Shown here: piece after piece, positions 25,972 to 35,229 of the stretch
Position numbering within the stretch: the first letter of the stretch is position 1
Layout: each line of letters opens with the position of its first letter
Assembly (NCBI GenBank): GCA_902763805.1
Contig: CACWTN010000005.1
Location: 239,784-303,783, forward strand
Length of the DNA: 64,000 nt
Direction of reading: 5' to 3'
Origin: an uncultured bacterium
Lineage (GTDB): Bacteria; Cyanobacteriota; Vampirovibrionia; Gastranaerophilales; Gastranaerophilaceae
Made by a program: the position numbers and the translations under genes
Notes under the pieces: model-generated
What the model was told of the DNA's origin: nothing
The model's database searches: none
What the model saw: the letters and a program-made list of their open reading frames with translations, nothing else

Positions 25972-26817
25972 TTAAAATGCGGCATAAGAACCAATTATTC
26001 TCATACCCTTTGAGTGCGGAGATAAATCTGATATGAGATTTTTAATAATTTCATCGTCTTTATGTCCGTCAAAATCGATAAACACAGCCTGTTCATTATC
26101 TCCGCCGCTTACCATTTTTGAATTTATCTGGGTAATATTAACGTGATAATTTACAAAAACCTGAGCTATGTCCAACAAAGCCCCCTGATGGTCATCAAGG
26201 AACAATACCATACTCGTTTTATCGTGTCCCGTAGGTTTGGTATTACCGTCACCTATTATAATGAACCTTCTGTTATTTATCTTAAAATCTTCTATATGCT
26301 CTTTTAATATATTAAGATTATAAAGTTCAGCCGTCTTCGGAGTTCCGATAATTGAATAGGTTATATTATAGTTGTTCAGCATTCTTGCCGATTCATCCAT
26401 ACTTTCCGCAATAACAACATTGAGCTGTCTCGGCATTTCTTCTCTGATAAATTTTTTACATTTTGCAAGAGCATTAGGGTTTGCTATAAGCCCGGATATA
26501 CTGTAAAATTCGGTTGTCTTAGACAGTATGCAATCGTTTACGGGAATAATAGTTTCTGCAAGAATCTGAATATTTTGGTTTTTTGTCGTAATTAAATTGT
26601 CAACGGTTTCTCTTATGATTCCCTTATAAGTTGTTTCCACCGGCAAAACCGCAACAGCATTTGAGTTTTCGTCAACATAGTCGATGCACTCTTTTATACC
26701 GTTTAAAGAACGCTGATACATAAATAAATCATACTTTTTAAAAAACTTATCTTTGGCAATTTCGGAATAAGAACCGCCCATTCCCAAGCATATAACTTCG
26801 TTGAAATCTTCAAACAT
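25972..26817 (-). CDS. pheA: Prephenate dehydratase with ACT domain
   Basis: A 281-residue enzyme converting prephenate to phenylpyruvate for phenylalanine synthesis. The PDT domain shows LGMGGSYSEIAKDKFF, AVAVLPVETTYKGIIRETVD and NNRRFIIIG, where the family TRF motif is RRF. The C-terminal ACT domain (DHQGALLDIAQVFVNYHV, ITQINSKM) would bind Phe for feedback control. No chorismate mutase domain is fused. The start ATG at 26817 was preferred over 26853 because AGGAG lies 7 nt upstream. Motif divergence lowers certainty slightly. Confidence 0.85.
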   Translation of the reverse strand: MFEDFNEVICLGMGGSYSEIAKDKFFKKYDLFMYQRSLNGIKECIDYVDENSNAVAVLPVETTYKGIIRETVDNLITTKNQNIQILAETIIPVNDCILSKTTEFYSISGLIANPNALAKCKKFIREEMPRQLNVVIAESMDESARMLNNYNITYSIIGTPKTAELYNLNILKEHIEDFKINNRRFIIIGDGNTKPTGHDKTSMVLFLDDHQGALLDIAQVFVNYHVNITQINSKMVSGGDNEQAVFIDFDGHKDDEIIKNLISDLSPHSKGMRIIGSYAAF

Positions 26818-26881
26818 TACCAAGCTCCTGTTTCTCTTAAAATAATTATACATTGAAGAAAAAGAGATAACAAGAAATCAA

Positions 26882-28360
26882 CTAATCTTCTTTCATTTCC
26901 TCTAATATTTGGTCGAACACGCTCTGCCAATCTCCAACGGATTTTTGTCTGAAAAGTTTTACACTGTCGTACCACTTACACTTACTCATATCTGAGCCCC
27001 ATCTCCAATCAACACCGAACGGGAGCATTATCCAGCACGGAATATGCATTGCTCCTGCAAGATGGGCAAGGGAAGTATCGTTACAAATTACTAAATCCAG
27101 ATTCCTGAGAGCTGCCGCAGTCTGGGAAAAATCTATCAAATCTTTTCCGATATCAATAATATTATCCAGTTTTCTAATATCTTCAGCCCCTTCAAATGTC
27201 TGGAACGAATAAAACTGAGTATTCTCAACATTAATAAGCTGGTTAAACAAATCTGCAGGAATTACTCTGTCCTTGTCAAAAGTTGTATTTCCTCTCCACT
27301 TGATACCGATTTTTATTTTATCCGTATCAAAGAATTTTTGTCTGTATTCTTCAACAAGCTCCATATCAGGAACAATATATCCTTCTGAATATGCAAAAAT
27401 ATCATTTCCTTTTAATCCCAAAAGATAAGGCAGACTTAAAAGAGAAGCGTGTACATCTATATCAAGCTCTTTGTCAGGTATAAATGTATAGGTCAGCTCA
27501 TCAATACCAAAATGTTTATTAATTTTGTACAGAGGTTCAAGCTCCCTGTGACACATATATGTCAGCTTCTTACATCTTTTTGCCAAAAGAGGCAGATATC
27601 TTGCATACATAATCGCATCACCGTATCCGGCTTCATAATACACGAAAATATTCTTATCCTTTATATTTTCACCTTTCCAGAAATTATCCTCTCTGACTTT
27701 ATCAGAGAATGTCTTATTTTGGGATGCAAAAGCCACTTTTCTCGACAAACGTCTTTCAAACAGCGGCAATCCTTTTTCATACTGATTTGCTTTAAAATAG
27801 TCTTTTGCAAGAAAAAATGCCGTTTCATCATCTTCAGGGCGTAAATTATAACAAATCTCCATTGCGGATACGGCATCTTTTGCCCTGCCTTCTTCGCTGT
27901 AAATATTGGCAACATTTGACCAGCCGTCGTATGACATCGGATTTATATGCAGCGCCTTTTCATAGTACTTTAAAGCTTCTTTATTTCTGTGTTCTGTTTT
28001 AAATGCAACAGCCAAATCAAAAAGCAGAGAAAAGTTTTTCGGATACATATTTTTTACGACATCTTCATTTGCAATAATACCTTTATAATCACCGCATCTG
28101 ATATATGCCTGAAACAGGGTTTCATAAAAATAATCTGCCGGCTCAATGCTTATCGCTTTTCTTATGTACTCAACCGCAACTTCAGGTTCTGCTTTCTGAA
28201 GCTTTAAAACACCCATCAGATTATATGCCTCCGCATTACCGCTATCAAGCTTTAATGCTTCACGATACAAATTTTCCGCATCTTCCAGTTCGTTATTCTG
28301 ATGATGGTCAAAACCGGCTTTTATAAGCGATTCTACATTTTCTTTGGTAATACCCTGCAT
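26882..28360 (-). CDS. TPR protein with GT9-like glycosyltransferase domain
   Basis: A 492-residue protein. Residues about 5-200 contain five TPR-like repeats (HHQNNELEDAENLYREAL, AYNLMGVLKLQKAEP, ALKYYEKALHINP). From about 220 comes a GT-B domain resembling ADP-heptose:LPS heptosyltransferases (GT9): YEAGYGDAIMYARYLP, KIGIKWRGN, and DLVICNDTSLAHLAGAM. The last is the typical nucleotide-sugar-side motif. The combination is common for protein or surface-glycan glycosylation. The acceptor is unknown. GGAG lies 9 nt before the ATG. It precedes pheA and is preceded by comF on the same strand. Confidence 0.82.
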   Translation of the reverse strand: MQGITKENVESLIKAGFDHHQNNELEDAENLYREALKLDSGNAEAYNLMGVLKLQKAEPEVAVEYIRKAISIEPADYFYETLFQAYIRCGDYKGIIANEDVVKNMYPKNFSLLFDLAVAFKTEHRNKEALKYYEKALHINPMSYDGWSNVANIYSEEGRAKDAVSAMEICYNLRPEDDETAFFLAKDYFKANQYEKGLPLFERRLSRKVAFASQNKTFSDKVREDNFWKGENIKDKNIFVYYEAGYGDAIMYARYLPLLAKRCKKLTYMCHRELEPLYKINKHFGIDELTYTFIPDKELDIDVHASLLSLPYLLGLKGNDIFAYSEGYIVPDMELVEEYRQKFFDTDKIKIGIKWRGNTTFDKDRVIPADLFNQLINVENTQFYSFQTFEGAEDIRKLDNIIDIGKDLIDFSQTAAALRNLDLVICNDTSLAHLAGAMHIPCWIMLPFGVDWRWGSDMSKCKWYDSVKLFRQKSVGDWQSVFDQILEEMKED

Positions 28361-28429
28361 TTATATTCTCTCCGATTACTTTACATTTCTATATTACTGG
28401 ATAATTCAATTTTGCGCCAGTAGTAAATT

Positions 28430-29077
28430 TTATCTTCCCTGAGGGTTAGACGAAGCAAGACACGTTATATCGCTTATGCCTTCTTTTTCTAACGCTGTTA
28501 TCATTTCTTCAAACGTTGAACCCGTTGTACAGATATCATCAATTAACAGCAGCGGCAGATGCAAATCCTTTTCTTTATCAACATAAAAAGCATCCGCAAG
28601 ATTTTTCATTCTCTCACTGCGGGAAAGTTTATATTGAGGCTTTGTATCCTTAACTCTTTTTATCAGCTCAAAATTCGGCGTGAGTCCCGATAATCTGCAA
28701 AATTCTTCGGCAACAAGCTCCATATGATTATACTTTCTTTTTTTAATTCTGTTTTTATGCAAAGGAACAGGAACTACCTGAAACTTCTTATCTGTTCCGA
28801 GCTTTTCAAAATATTCAAACATGAATTTTGCAAGATAAAACGCTAACTCCCTCTGTTTATGATACTTCAAGCCGCGAATGAGTTTCTGAAGATTCTTCTC
28901 GTAAACTCCGCAGGTGTACACATTAACCCCGTTAATAATCCTGTTTGCTCCCGTATCGGCAAAACAAAGTTCATTATAACACTCAGGACACATTTTTACG
29001 GAATGTTTTGATTTTCCGCAGAAATAACACTTTTTCCTGTAAATTAAATCTAACAAAGAACTTAAAAAATTTTTCAT
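28430..29077 (-). CDS. comF: ComF-family phosphoribosyltransferase-like protein
   Basis: A 215-residue ComF protein. The N-terminal zinc finger has Cys17, Cys20, Cys30 and Cys33. The conserved RKYNHMELVAEEFCR follows, and the PRPP-binding loop LLLIDDICTTGSTFEEM lies near 165-180. In competent bacteria ComF helps process incoming single-stranded DNA. Length is typical. Start fixed by an extended -10 six nt upstream; no Shine-Dalgarno. Downstream is the TPR-glycosyltransferase gene after about 70 nt. Confidence 0.9.
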   Translation of the reverse strand: MKNFLSSLLDLIYRKKCYFCGKSKHSVKMCPECYNELCFADTGANRIINGVNVYTCGVYEKNLQKLIRGLKYHKQRELAFYLAKFMFEYFEKLGTDKKFQVVPVPLHKNRIKKRKYNHMELVAEEFCRLSGLTPNFELIKRVKDTKPQYKLSRSERMKNLADAFYVDKEKDLHLPLLLIDDICTTGSTFEEMITALEKEGISDITCLASSNPQGR

Positions 29078-29083
29078 ACTCAG

Positions 29084-29092
29084 ATTATATCA
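29084..29092 (-). promoter_or_regulatory. Extended consensus -10 of comF
   Basis: TGA-TATAAT on the minus strand, followed by CTGAGT and the ATG at 29077. It directly abuts the T-tract of the upstream terminator, so the terminator of one unit runs into the promoter of the next. Confidence 0.6.
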
Positions 29093-29117
29093 AATAAAAA
29101 GCCCCTTTTCACGGGGC
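29093..29117 (-). terminator. Intrinsic terminator of the 29163 gene
   Basis: On the minus strand, GCCCC-gtgaaaa-GGGGC is followed by TTTTTATTT: a 5-bp GC-only stem, 7-nt loop and T-tract, a textbook intrinsic terminator. Confidence 0.85.
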
Positions 29118-29162
29118 AGTTTATAGAAAAATGAAAATAATAGTTATTAATTAAAAGTCTTG

Positions 29163-30587
29163 TTACACAACTCCTATAATTGAACCTGCAGGAATTTTTG
29201 AAACTGTTCTGTCAGTAAATACTGCTTTTTTGAACTTATCAATTTCTTTTGAATGTTCTTTAACGAAGTTAATAAAACCGTTTGAGTTTTCTGTAAATGT
29301 ATTCTCACCCTGAACAATTTTAACCAGCTTATCACCTTCAAAGAAACATCTTGTACCTTTAACAATTTCTTCGTCACATTTTAAAACACCGACACCTTCA
29401 GCTAAAACGCCTTTTTTGCTTACCAGCTCACCCGCAAAAATCTTTTCTGCTTCGGTAGGTTCGTATTGTTTTACGGCAAGACTGTCTTTGTCAAATTGTT
29501 CAAGTGTTTTGAATGATTTAATTTGAGCCTCATCGCCGTATTTGCCCATTGTTAATTTAAGAGTATTATCGCCGTTTTTATTTACATAGCTTATATTTAC
29601 AGCATCTTTTAATAAGGATTTATCTGCATCTTTAGAAGTTTTGCCGAGTTCTTCCGCTATTTTTGCAATTTTTTCTCTCAATAATGCATCGGAAGAATTT
29701 TCACCTGCATCTGCAAGCTGAGCACAAACATCTTTGTGACTTGTTAAGATTTTATCAATTTTTCCGTCCTTAACAATTACTGCATAATTTTCAGTCGGTG
29801 TGCTGAATTGGAACTGATTTTTACCAGCACCCAGTGTCTTTAATTTTTCTTCAATTCTCTTAAGTAATTCTGCTTCTTTAGAATCTGCTTTTGCATTTTT
29901 CAACTGAGTGTAAACATCTTCCTGCGCCTGTATTACCCTGCTTACATTACCATCCTTCATAAACACTGTGTATTTTCCGACTGGGGTATTAACCTGGAAG
30001 CCTCTCAGTACAGAACCATTTTCTGGGTTAAATACTTTTTCGGAAGCGCTTATTGCATCCTTTAAGCCGTATTCAGCCGCACCGTTTTCAACATGAGTGC
30101 CTGCAAAAGTTTTTGTTTTATTCGGCACATTAAATTTTATTTCACCTTTACTGTTTTTAACAGCCTGCATTGATTTAAGAACAGTCTTTGCTGTTTCTGC
30201 GGTTTTCTTTTCTGCTGATTTAAAGAATTTTTCGTATAACAATTGAGCGCCTTTAATCGGATTACCGCCGCCTTTTTTCATACAACCGATAAGAGCTGCC
30301 GCACCGACTGCACCTGTTACCCATAAACCTGTATTAGATTCATCAGGTTTAGCTGCAGCATAATCAACAGGTAAATTATTTTGGCTAAAACTCTGAGTTC
30401 CCGTCGTCTGCGCAAGCGGTGAAGTCTGACCGTACTGTGATGTCAGCTGTGTGTTTTGAGCACCGGCATCCGCTTTAAAATTAATGTTCGGACTATTAAA
30501 AGCTGCCAAAAAATATGGATTGTTCATTAATGCATTGTAATCATAACTGCCGAATGCACCCAAATTATAGTTCGGTGATATACCCAT
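29163..30587 (-). CDS. 474-aa F-motif protein with two internal repeats
   Basis: Start ATG at 30587 (AGG 7 nt upstream) rather than the TTG at 30605. The N-terminus is Asn/Tyr/Phe-rich and ends in the F-motif NINFKAD (34-40). A Gln-rich linker and one hydrophobic segment (LWVTGAVGAAALIGCM) follow. Two repeats of about 65 residues begin GFQVNTPVGKYTVFMKDG and FQFSTPTENYAVIVKDG; each continues with a DV-x-x-QL element and ends in a KIEEKL/KIAEEL-type helix. No known family. It has its own intrinsic terminator. Possibly a membrane-anchored structural or binding protein. Confidence 0.75.
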   Translation of the reverse strand: MGISPNYNLGAFGSYDYNALMNNPYFLAAFNSPNINFKADAGAQNTQLTSQYGQTSPLAQTTGTQSFSQNNLPVDYAAAKPDESNTGLWVTGAVGAAALIGCMKKGGGNPIKGAQLLYEKFFKSAEKKTAETAKTVLKSMQAVKNSKGEIKFNVPNKTKTFAGTHVENGAAEYGLKDAISASEKVFNPENGSVLRGFQVNTPVGKYTVFMKDGNVSRVIQAQEDVYTQLKNAKADSKEAELLKRIEEKLKTLGAGKNQFQFSTPTENYAVIVKDGKIDKILTSHKDVCAQLADAGENSSDALLREKIAKIAEELGKTSKDADKSLLKDAVNISYVNKNGDNTLKLTMGKYGDEAQIKSFKTLEQFDKDSLAVKQYEPTEAEKIFAGELVSKKGVLAEGVGVLKCDEEIVKGTRCFFEGDKLVKIVQGENTFTENSNGFINFVKEHSKEIDKFKKAVFTDRTVSKIPAGSIIGVV

Positions 30588-30793
30588 AAAATACCTGCCT
30601 TTCAATTAACCTTATTATTCCCTTATATACATGAAGTTTTTTTCTCTTTAAAAATTGACTTTTTGAAGTCATTTACTTAACAAAACTTTACAATGTCTTT
30701 TTTTCCATTTAATAAAAATATTGCGCTCACCTGTTGTTTATGTTAGTATCAAGTAAAATAGTAAAGATAATTATATTAATTAAGGAGTTACTA

Positions 30794-31351
30794 ATGATTT
30801 CAGTAAACGATTTAAAAAATGGCTTAACTTTGGAACTTGATAACGGTCTGTGGACAGTTGTTGAATTCTTACACGTAAAACCCGGTAAAGGAGCTGCGTT
30901 TGTAAGAACAAAACTTAAAAATGCCGAATCAGGAAACGTTGTTGAAAGAACTTTCAGAGCAGGCGAAAAAGTTGCAAAAGCTATGTTAGACCGCAGAGAA
31001 ATGCAGTATTTATATAAAGAAGGCGCTGACTACGTTATGATGGATAACGAAACATACGAACAAATTCAGGTAACTGAAGACCAGCTCGGCGACGGCAAAA
31101 AATACTTAAAAGAAAATATGATAGTTCAAATCTTAAAACATGATACAAGAATTATTGGTGTTGACATTCCTGCTCACGTTGAGCTTGAAGTTGTTGATAC
31201 ACCTCCGGCAGAAAAAGGAAACACTGCTCAGGGCGGTACTAAACCTGCTACACTTGAAACAGGTGCAGTTGTTAACGTTCCGTTCTTTGTCTCTAACGGA
31301 GATATCATAAGAGTTGACACCAGAACAAATGAATATTTAGACCGTTGCTAA
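30794..31351 (+). CDS. efp: Elongation factor P
   Basis: A 185-residue three-domain tRNA-mimic factor that rescues ribosomes stalled at polyproline. It starts MISVNDLKNGLTLEL, and the loop KPGKGAAF places the modifiable Lys at 32. The C-terminal signature region VDTPPAEKG to TGAVVNVPFFV is typical. Start ATG at 30794 has AAGGAG 6 nt upstream; the longer in-frame start at 30734 lies in the leader and is rejected. Followed 20 nt later by accB, an order found in many bacteria. Confidence 0.96.
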   Translation: MISVNDLKNGLTLELDNGLWTVVEFLHVKPGKGAAFVRTKLKNAESGNVVERTFRAGEKVAKAMLDRREMQYLYKEGADYVMMDNETYEQIQVTEDQLGDGKKYLKENMIVQILKHDTRIIGVDIPAHVELEVVDTPPAEKGNTAQGGTKPATLETGAVVNVPFFVSNGDIIRVDTRTNEYLDRC

Positions 31352-31371
31352 CGGATTTAAAGGAGAATCAA

Positions 31372-31830
31372 ATGGATTTTAAACCTGAATACATAGAAAA
31401 ATTAGCTAAAATAATAAAAGATAACAGCCTGACAGAAATCTCTCTAGAAGATGGAGAACAGGCAATTACAATCAGAAAAGACTTACCTGAAGTTGTTGTC
31501 GGAGCTTCTGCTCCTGTTGCAGCAGCACCTGTTCAGGCACCGGCTGCTCAGCCTGCAGCTGCTAAGGCAGAAGAAAGCGCTGAACCGGAAATACAGGGTA
31601 AAGCAATTACTTCACCAATGGTAGGTACTTTCTACTCAGCTTCGGCACCTGACGCAGCACCGTTTGTTGAAATCGGTTCAGAAGTTGCTGTTGGAGATGT
31701 CGTTTGTATTATCGAAGCTATGAAACTTATGAATGAAATTAAATCCGAACAGGCAGGAAAAATTATCAAAATCTGTGTTAAGAACGGTGACCCCGTTGAA
31801 TTCGGACAAGTTTTAATGTACGTAGAATAA
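31372..31830 (+). CDS. accB: Biotin carboxyl carrier protein of acetyl-CoA carboxylase
   Basis: A 152-residue carrier. The N-terminal part resembles BCCP (EYIEKLAKIIKDNSLTEISL), followed by an Ala/Pro-rich flexible linker (about 42-70) and a lipoyl-like domain with the biotinylation motif EAMKLMNE (Lys118). It carries carboxybiotin between AccC and the carboxyltransferase in fatty-acid synthesis. Start at ATG 31372, preceded by AAAGGAG; the upstream TTG at 31345 overlaps the end of efp and is rejected. A terminator-like hairpin separates it from accC. Confidence 0.95.
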   Translation: MDFKPEYIEKLAKIIKDNSLTEISLEDGEQAITIRKDLPEVVVGASAPVAAAPVQAPAAQPAAAKAEESAEPEIQGKAITSPMVGTFYSASAPDAAPFVEIGSEVAVGDVVCIIEAMKLMNEIKSEQAGKIIKICVKNGDPVEFGQVLMYVE

Positions 31831-31847
31831 TTTTTATTAAGAAAACA

Positions 31848-31875
31848 AAAGGGACTTTTACGGTCCCTTTAAGTT
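31848..31875 (+). terminator. Hairpin between accB and accC
   Basis: AAAGGGAC-ttttacg-GTCCCTTT (8-bp stem, 7-nt loop), then AAGTTTTT. It looks like an intrinsic terminator inside an operon that is usually continuous, so it may act as a partial attenuator. Confidence 0.65.
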
Positions 31876-31902
31876 TTTATTTGTTATATAAAAGGGATAA
31901 TT

Positions 31903-33252
31903 ATGTTTAAACGAGTATTAATAGCAAACAGAGGAGAAATAGCTGTAAGAGTAATTCGTGCGTGTCGTGAACTGGGTATTCCGACAGTTGCAATATATTC
32001 TCAGGCAGATGCAAAGTCTTTGCACGTAAGATTGGCAACAGACGCATATTGTATAGGGCCTGCTCCAAGCAATCAAAGCTATCTGAATATACCTACAATC
32101 ATATCAACAGCTCTTATGGCAGGCTGTGATGCAATTCACCCCGGATACGGATTTTTATCCGAAAGAGCTGAGTTTGCAGAAATTTGTGAAATGTATAATA
32201 TAAAATTTATCGGCCCGACTGCAGCAGCAATGCGCAAAATGGGTGATAAAGCTACTGCACGTAAAACGATGATAGACAATAATGTTCCTGTAACTCCGGG
32301 AACAGGAATTGTTAAAACTCCTGAGGAAGTTATTGAGTTTGCTCACAAGGTCGGATATCCGATTATTCTTAAAGCAACTGCCGGCGGCGGCGGAAAAGGC
32401 ATGAGAGTTGTAAGAAGCGACGAAGAAATGGAATCAAACTTCAACCTCTGCCGTCAGGAAGCGGAAAACTTCTTCGGCAACCCTGATGTGTACGCTGAAA
32501 AATTCCTTGAGAACCCAAGACATATTGAAGTACAAATCTTAGGCGATTCATTCGGAAATGTTATCCACCTAGGAGAACGTGATTGCTCTATTCAAAGACG
32601 TCACCAAAAGCTTTTGGAAGAAGCTCCATCTCCGGCTATTGATGAAGAAACACGTAAAGAGATGGGTGCTGCAGCAGTAAGAGCAGCAAAAGCAATTAAC
32701 TACGAAGGTGCCGGAACTTGTGAATTCCTGCTTGACCACGACGGAAAGTGGTACTTTATGGAAATGAATACAAGAGTTCAGGTTGAACACTGTGTAACCG
32801 AAATGATTTCACAAATAGATATTGTTCGTGAACAAATCCTTGTCGCATCAGGTGAAAAACTCGGTTATACACAGGATGATGTTAAACTCAGAGGTCACGC
32901 AATTGAGTGCCGTATTAACGCAGAAGACCCTGAAAATGACTTTATGCCATGCCCGGGATTAGTCGACGGATATTTTGCACCGGGAGGTTTCGGTATCAGA
33001 GTTGATTCACACGTATATCCGGGGTATTCTATTCCGCCTTATTACGATTCAATGTTAGGCAAGCTTATATGCTGGGGTGAAAACAGAAAACAGGCAAGAC
33101 GCAGAATGTATCAGGCACTAAAGGAATACGTTATCACAGGGGTTAAAACAACAATCCCGTTCCACCAGTCATTAATTGAAGATGAAGTGTTCAAAAGCGG
33201 AAAATTCAATACAGGATTCATTGAAGACTTTTATAAAAGACAAGAAAAATAA
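31903..33252 (+). CDS. accC: Biotin carboxylase subunit of acetyl-CoA carboxylase
   Basis: A 449-residue ATP-grasp enzyme that carboxylates biotin on AccB. Motifs: IANRGEIAVRVIRACRELG at the N-terminus, the glycine-rich ATP loop KATAGGGGKGMRVV, NPRHIEVQILGD, ERDCSIQRRHQKLLEEAPS, and the catalytic MNTRVQVEHCVTE. Full length (E. coli 449). AGGG lies upstream of the ATG. Follows accB after 72 nt with a hairpin between; a short membrane-protein gene follows 2 nt after its stop. Confidence 0.97.
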   Translation: MFKRVLIANRGEIAVRVIRACRELGIPTVAIYSQADAKSLHVRLATDAYCIGPAPSNQSYLNIPTIISTALMAGCDAIHPGYGFLSERAEFAEICEMYNIKFIGPTAAAMRKMGDKATARKTMIDNNVPVTPGTGIVKTPEEVIEFAHKVGYPIILKATAGGGGKGMRVVRSDEEMESNFNLCRQEAENFFGNPDVYAEKFLENPRHIEVQILGDSFGNVIHLGERDCSIQRRHQKLLEEAPSPAIDEETRKEMGAAAVRAAKAINYEGAGTCEFLLDHDGKWYFMEMNTRVQVEHCVTEMISQIDIVREQILVASGEKLGYTQDDVKLRGHAIECRINAEDPENDFMPCPGLVDGYFAPGGFGIRVDSHVYPGYSIPPYYDSMLGKLICWGENRKQARRRMYQALKEYVITGVKTTIPFHQSLIEDEVFKSGKFNTGFIEDFYKRQEK

Positions 33253-33254
33253 AA

Positions 33255-33752
33255 ATGAGATATATAGGTGCTATTATTATATTGCTGCTCATTCTGCCGG
33301 TTTGTATATTGGATATAATTGACTATCGTCTTGCCGATTCCTACTTAAAAATAATTAGCATAACTTCTGCCGTCATATTTGCTTTATGGTTGCTTGGTTT
33401 AATTGCACGATTTGTATTGTACAAGACAGTATGGGCTAAAAATACTATTTCATTTCCTCATGAAAATTACGGGGAATCATTATCAAAATATATGCAAAAT
33501 TCCGAATTTGCTGACTTTTTGGAAAATGATAATCTGAAATTGTATTTTAATAACATCGCTTCAATATATAACATTAGGTTGGTAAATAAAAAAAATAATA
33601 AATCATGCGAAATACAACACGAGTACTGCAGTAAATCAAAACTTATATCATTATGGGGATTAATTCAAATGAATTTCAATCAGGATTTGACATACAGCGG
33701 TCTGAGATTTTGGTTGGACGGTTTTGATGATTTTATAATTAAAAAATTATAG
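33255..33752 (+). CDS. Membrane protein, unknown function
   Basis: A 165-residue protein with two N-terminal TM helices (YIGAIIILLLILPVCILDII and IISITSAVIFALWLLGLIA), then a soluble domain of about 110 residues rich in Asn, Lys and aromatics with a CEIQHEYCSKSK segment. No recognised family. It begins 2 nt after accC without an obvious Shine-Dalgarno, so it is probably translated by coupling or reinitiation. Lower predicted GC than accC. Confidence 0.65.
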   Translation: MRYIGAIIILLLILPVCILDIIDYRLADSYLKIISITSAVIFALWLLGLIARFVLYKTVWAKNTISFPHENYGESLSKYMQNSEFADFLENDNLKLYFNNIASIYNIRLVNKKNNKSCEIQHEYCSKSKLISLWGLIQMNFNQDLTYSGLRFWLDGFDDFIIKKL

Positions 33753-33838
33753 AAATTTAAATAATCACCGTAAAAACAGTTTTTTATATTTACCCCTGCC
33801 CTGTTTGTTTTATAATAAATTTAAGAGAGGTAAATATT

Positions 33839-35101
33839 ATGTTAGATATTAAATTGATAAGAGAAAATCCTGAAAAGATTAATGAATTACTTAAAAGAAG
33901 AAATCCTGAATTATCAATAGATAAAGTATTAGAAATTGATGCCGAGAGAAGAAAAATCCAGACTCAGGCAGACGAACTTCGTGCAAAGAGAAAAACCGAA
34001 TCACAAAAAATCGGCATGATGAAAAAGAACGGCGAAAACACTGATGCTTTGCAGGAAGAAATCAGAGCTTTAGGCGATGAAGTTAAGGCTTTGGAAGAAA
34101 AACAAATTGAGCTGGATAATGCTCAGAGAGATTTGCTTCTGCATACGCCAAACATTCCTGATGAAACAACTCCTATCGGTAAATCAGAAGACGATAACCC
34201 TACCATTAAAACCTGGGGCGAACCAACAAAGTTTAATTTTGAACCTAAGGCTCACTGGGATTTATGCGAAGAAAAAAATATTGTTGATTTTGAAAGGGGT
34301 GTTAAGCTTTCTCAGTCGAGATTTACTTTATACAGAGGTAAAGGTGCAAGATTAGAAAGAGCAATTATCCAATTCTTCCTTGATTTACACACAGAAGAAC
34401 ACGGATACGAAGAAATATTACCTCCGTTTATGGCAAATGCCGCAACTATGACAGGTACGGGACAATTACCAAAATTTGCGGAAGATATGTACAAATGCGT
34501 TGACGAAGATTTGTACCTTATTCCGACAGCGGAAGTTCCCGTTACAAATATTTATTCAGGCGAAATCTTAAGCGAAGATGATTTACCTAAATATATGACT
34601 GCTTATACACCTTGTTTCAGACGTGAAGCAGGTTCTGCAGGAAAAGATACGAGAGGTTTAATCAGAGTTCACCAATTCAACAAAGTGGAAATGGTAAAAC
34701 TTACAACTCCTGAAACAAGCAAAGAAGAACATGAAAAGCTTACTCAGAACGCTGAAAAATGTCTTGAACTTTTGGGACTTCCATACAGAAGGGTTGCTCT
34801 CTGTACAGCTGATATAGGTTTCAGTGCAAACAAATGTTTTGACCTTGAAGTATGGCTTCCTTCATACAACACATACAAAGAAATCTCGAGTTGTTCAAAC
34901 TTTGGTGATTATCAGGCAAGACGTGCTAACATAAGATACCGTGATAAAGACGGCAAGCTAAGATTTGTACATACACTTAACGGCTCGGGACTTGCTGTAG
35001 GCAGAACATTTGCTGCTATTATCGAAAACTTCCAGCAGGAAGACGGTTCAATTATAATTCCTGAAGTATTAAGAAAATATACCGGCTTCGACAAAATATA
35101 A
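33839..35101 (+). CDS. serS: Seryl-tRNA synthetase
   Basis: A 420-residue class II aminoacyl-tRNA synthetase. The N-terminal coiled-coil arm (about 27-100) binds tRNA-Ser. Motif 2 is [18 protein letters not shown] and motif 3 is [15 protein letters not shown]. Between them lie [15 protein letters not shown] and STCS-like [15 protein letters not shown], all SerRS signatures. Full length. AGAGGT precedes the ATG. Ends in a strong hairpin. Confidence 0.97.
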   Translation: MLDIKLIRENPEKINELLKRRNPELSIDKVLEIDAERRKIQTQADELRAKRKTESQKIGMMKKNGENTDALQEEIRALGDEVKALEEKQIELDNAQRDLLLHTPNIPDETTPIGKSEDDNPTIKTWGEPTKFNFEPKAHWDLCEEKNIVDFERGVKLSQSRFTLYRGKGARLERAIIQFFLDLHTEEHGYEEILPPFMANAATMTGTGQLPKFAEDMYKCVDEDLYLIPTAEVPVTNIYSGEILSEDDLPKYMTAYTPCFRREAGSAGKDTRGLIRVHQFNKVEMVKLTTPETSKEEHEKLTQNAEKCLELLGLPYRRVALCTADIGFSANKCFDLEVWLPSYNTYKEISSCSNFGDYQARRANIRYRDKDGKLRFVHTLNGSGLAVGRTFAAIIENFQQEDGSIIIPEVLRKYTGFDKI

Positions 35102-35125
35102 AATATTACTTAATAAATATGATTA

Positions 35126-35161
35126 ACAGGCTCCAAGGATAAATCCTTGGAGCCTGTTTTC
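35126..35161 (+). terminator. Intrinsic terminator of serS
   Basis: A perfect 15-bp stem (ACAGGCTCCAAGGAT and its complement) with a 2-nt centre, then TTTT. Strong terminator 25 nt after the stop. Confidence 0.85.
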
Positions 35162-35164
35162 AGC

Positions 35165-35207
35165 CAAAAAAAATGAGGTCGGTTTTTGCCTTCTCAAAAA
35201 CCGACCT
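35165..35207 (-). terminator. Intrinsic terminator of the 35230 gene
   Basis: A 12-bp stem (AGGTCGGTTTTT and its complement) with an 8-nt loop, followed on the minus strand by CATTTTTTTT. It terminates the gene at 35230-35652, back to back with the serS terminator. Confidence 0.85.
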
Positions 35208-35229
35208 ACGAATTCTTTTTTATTGATAA

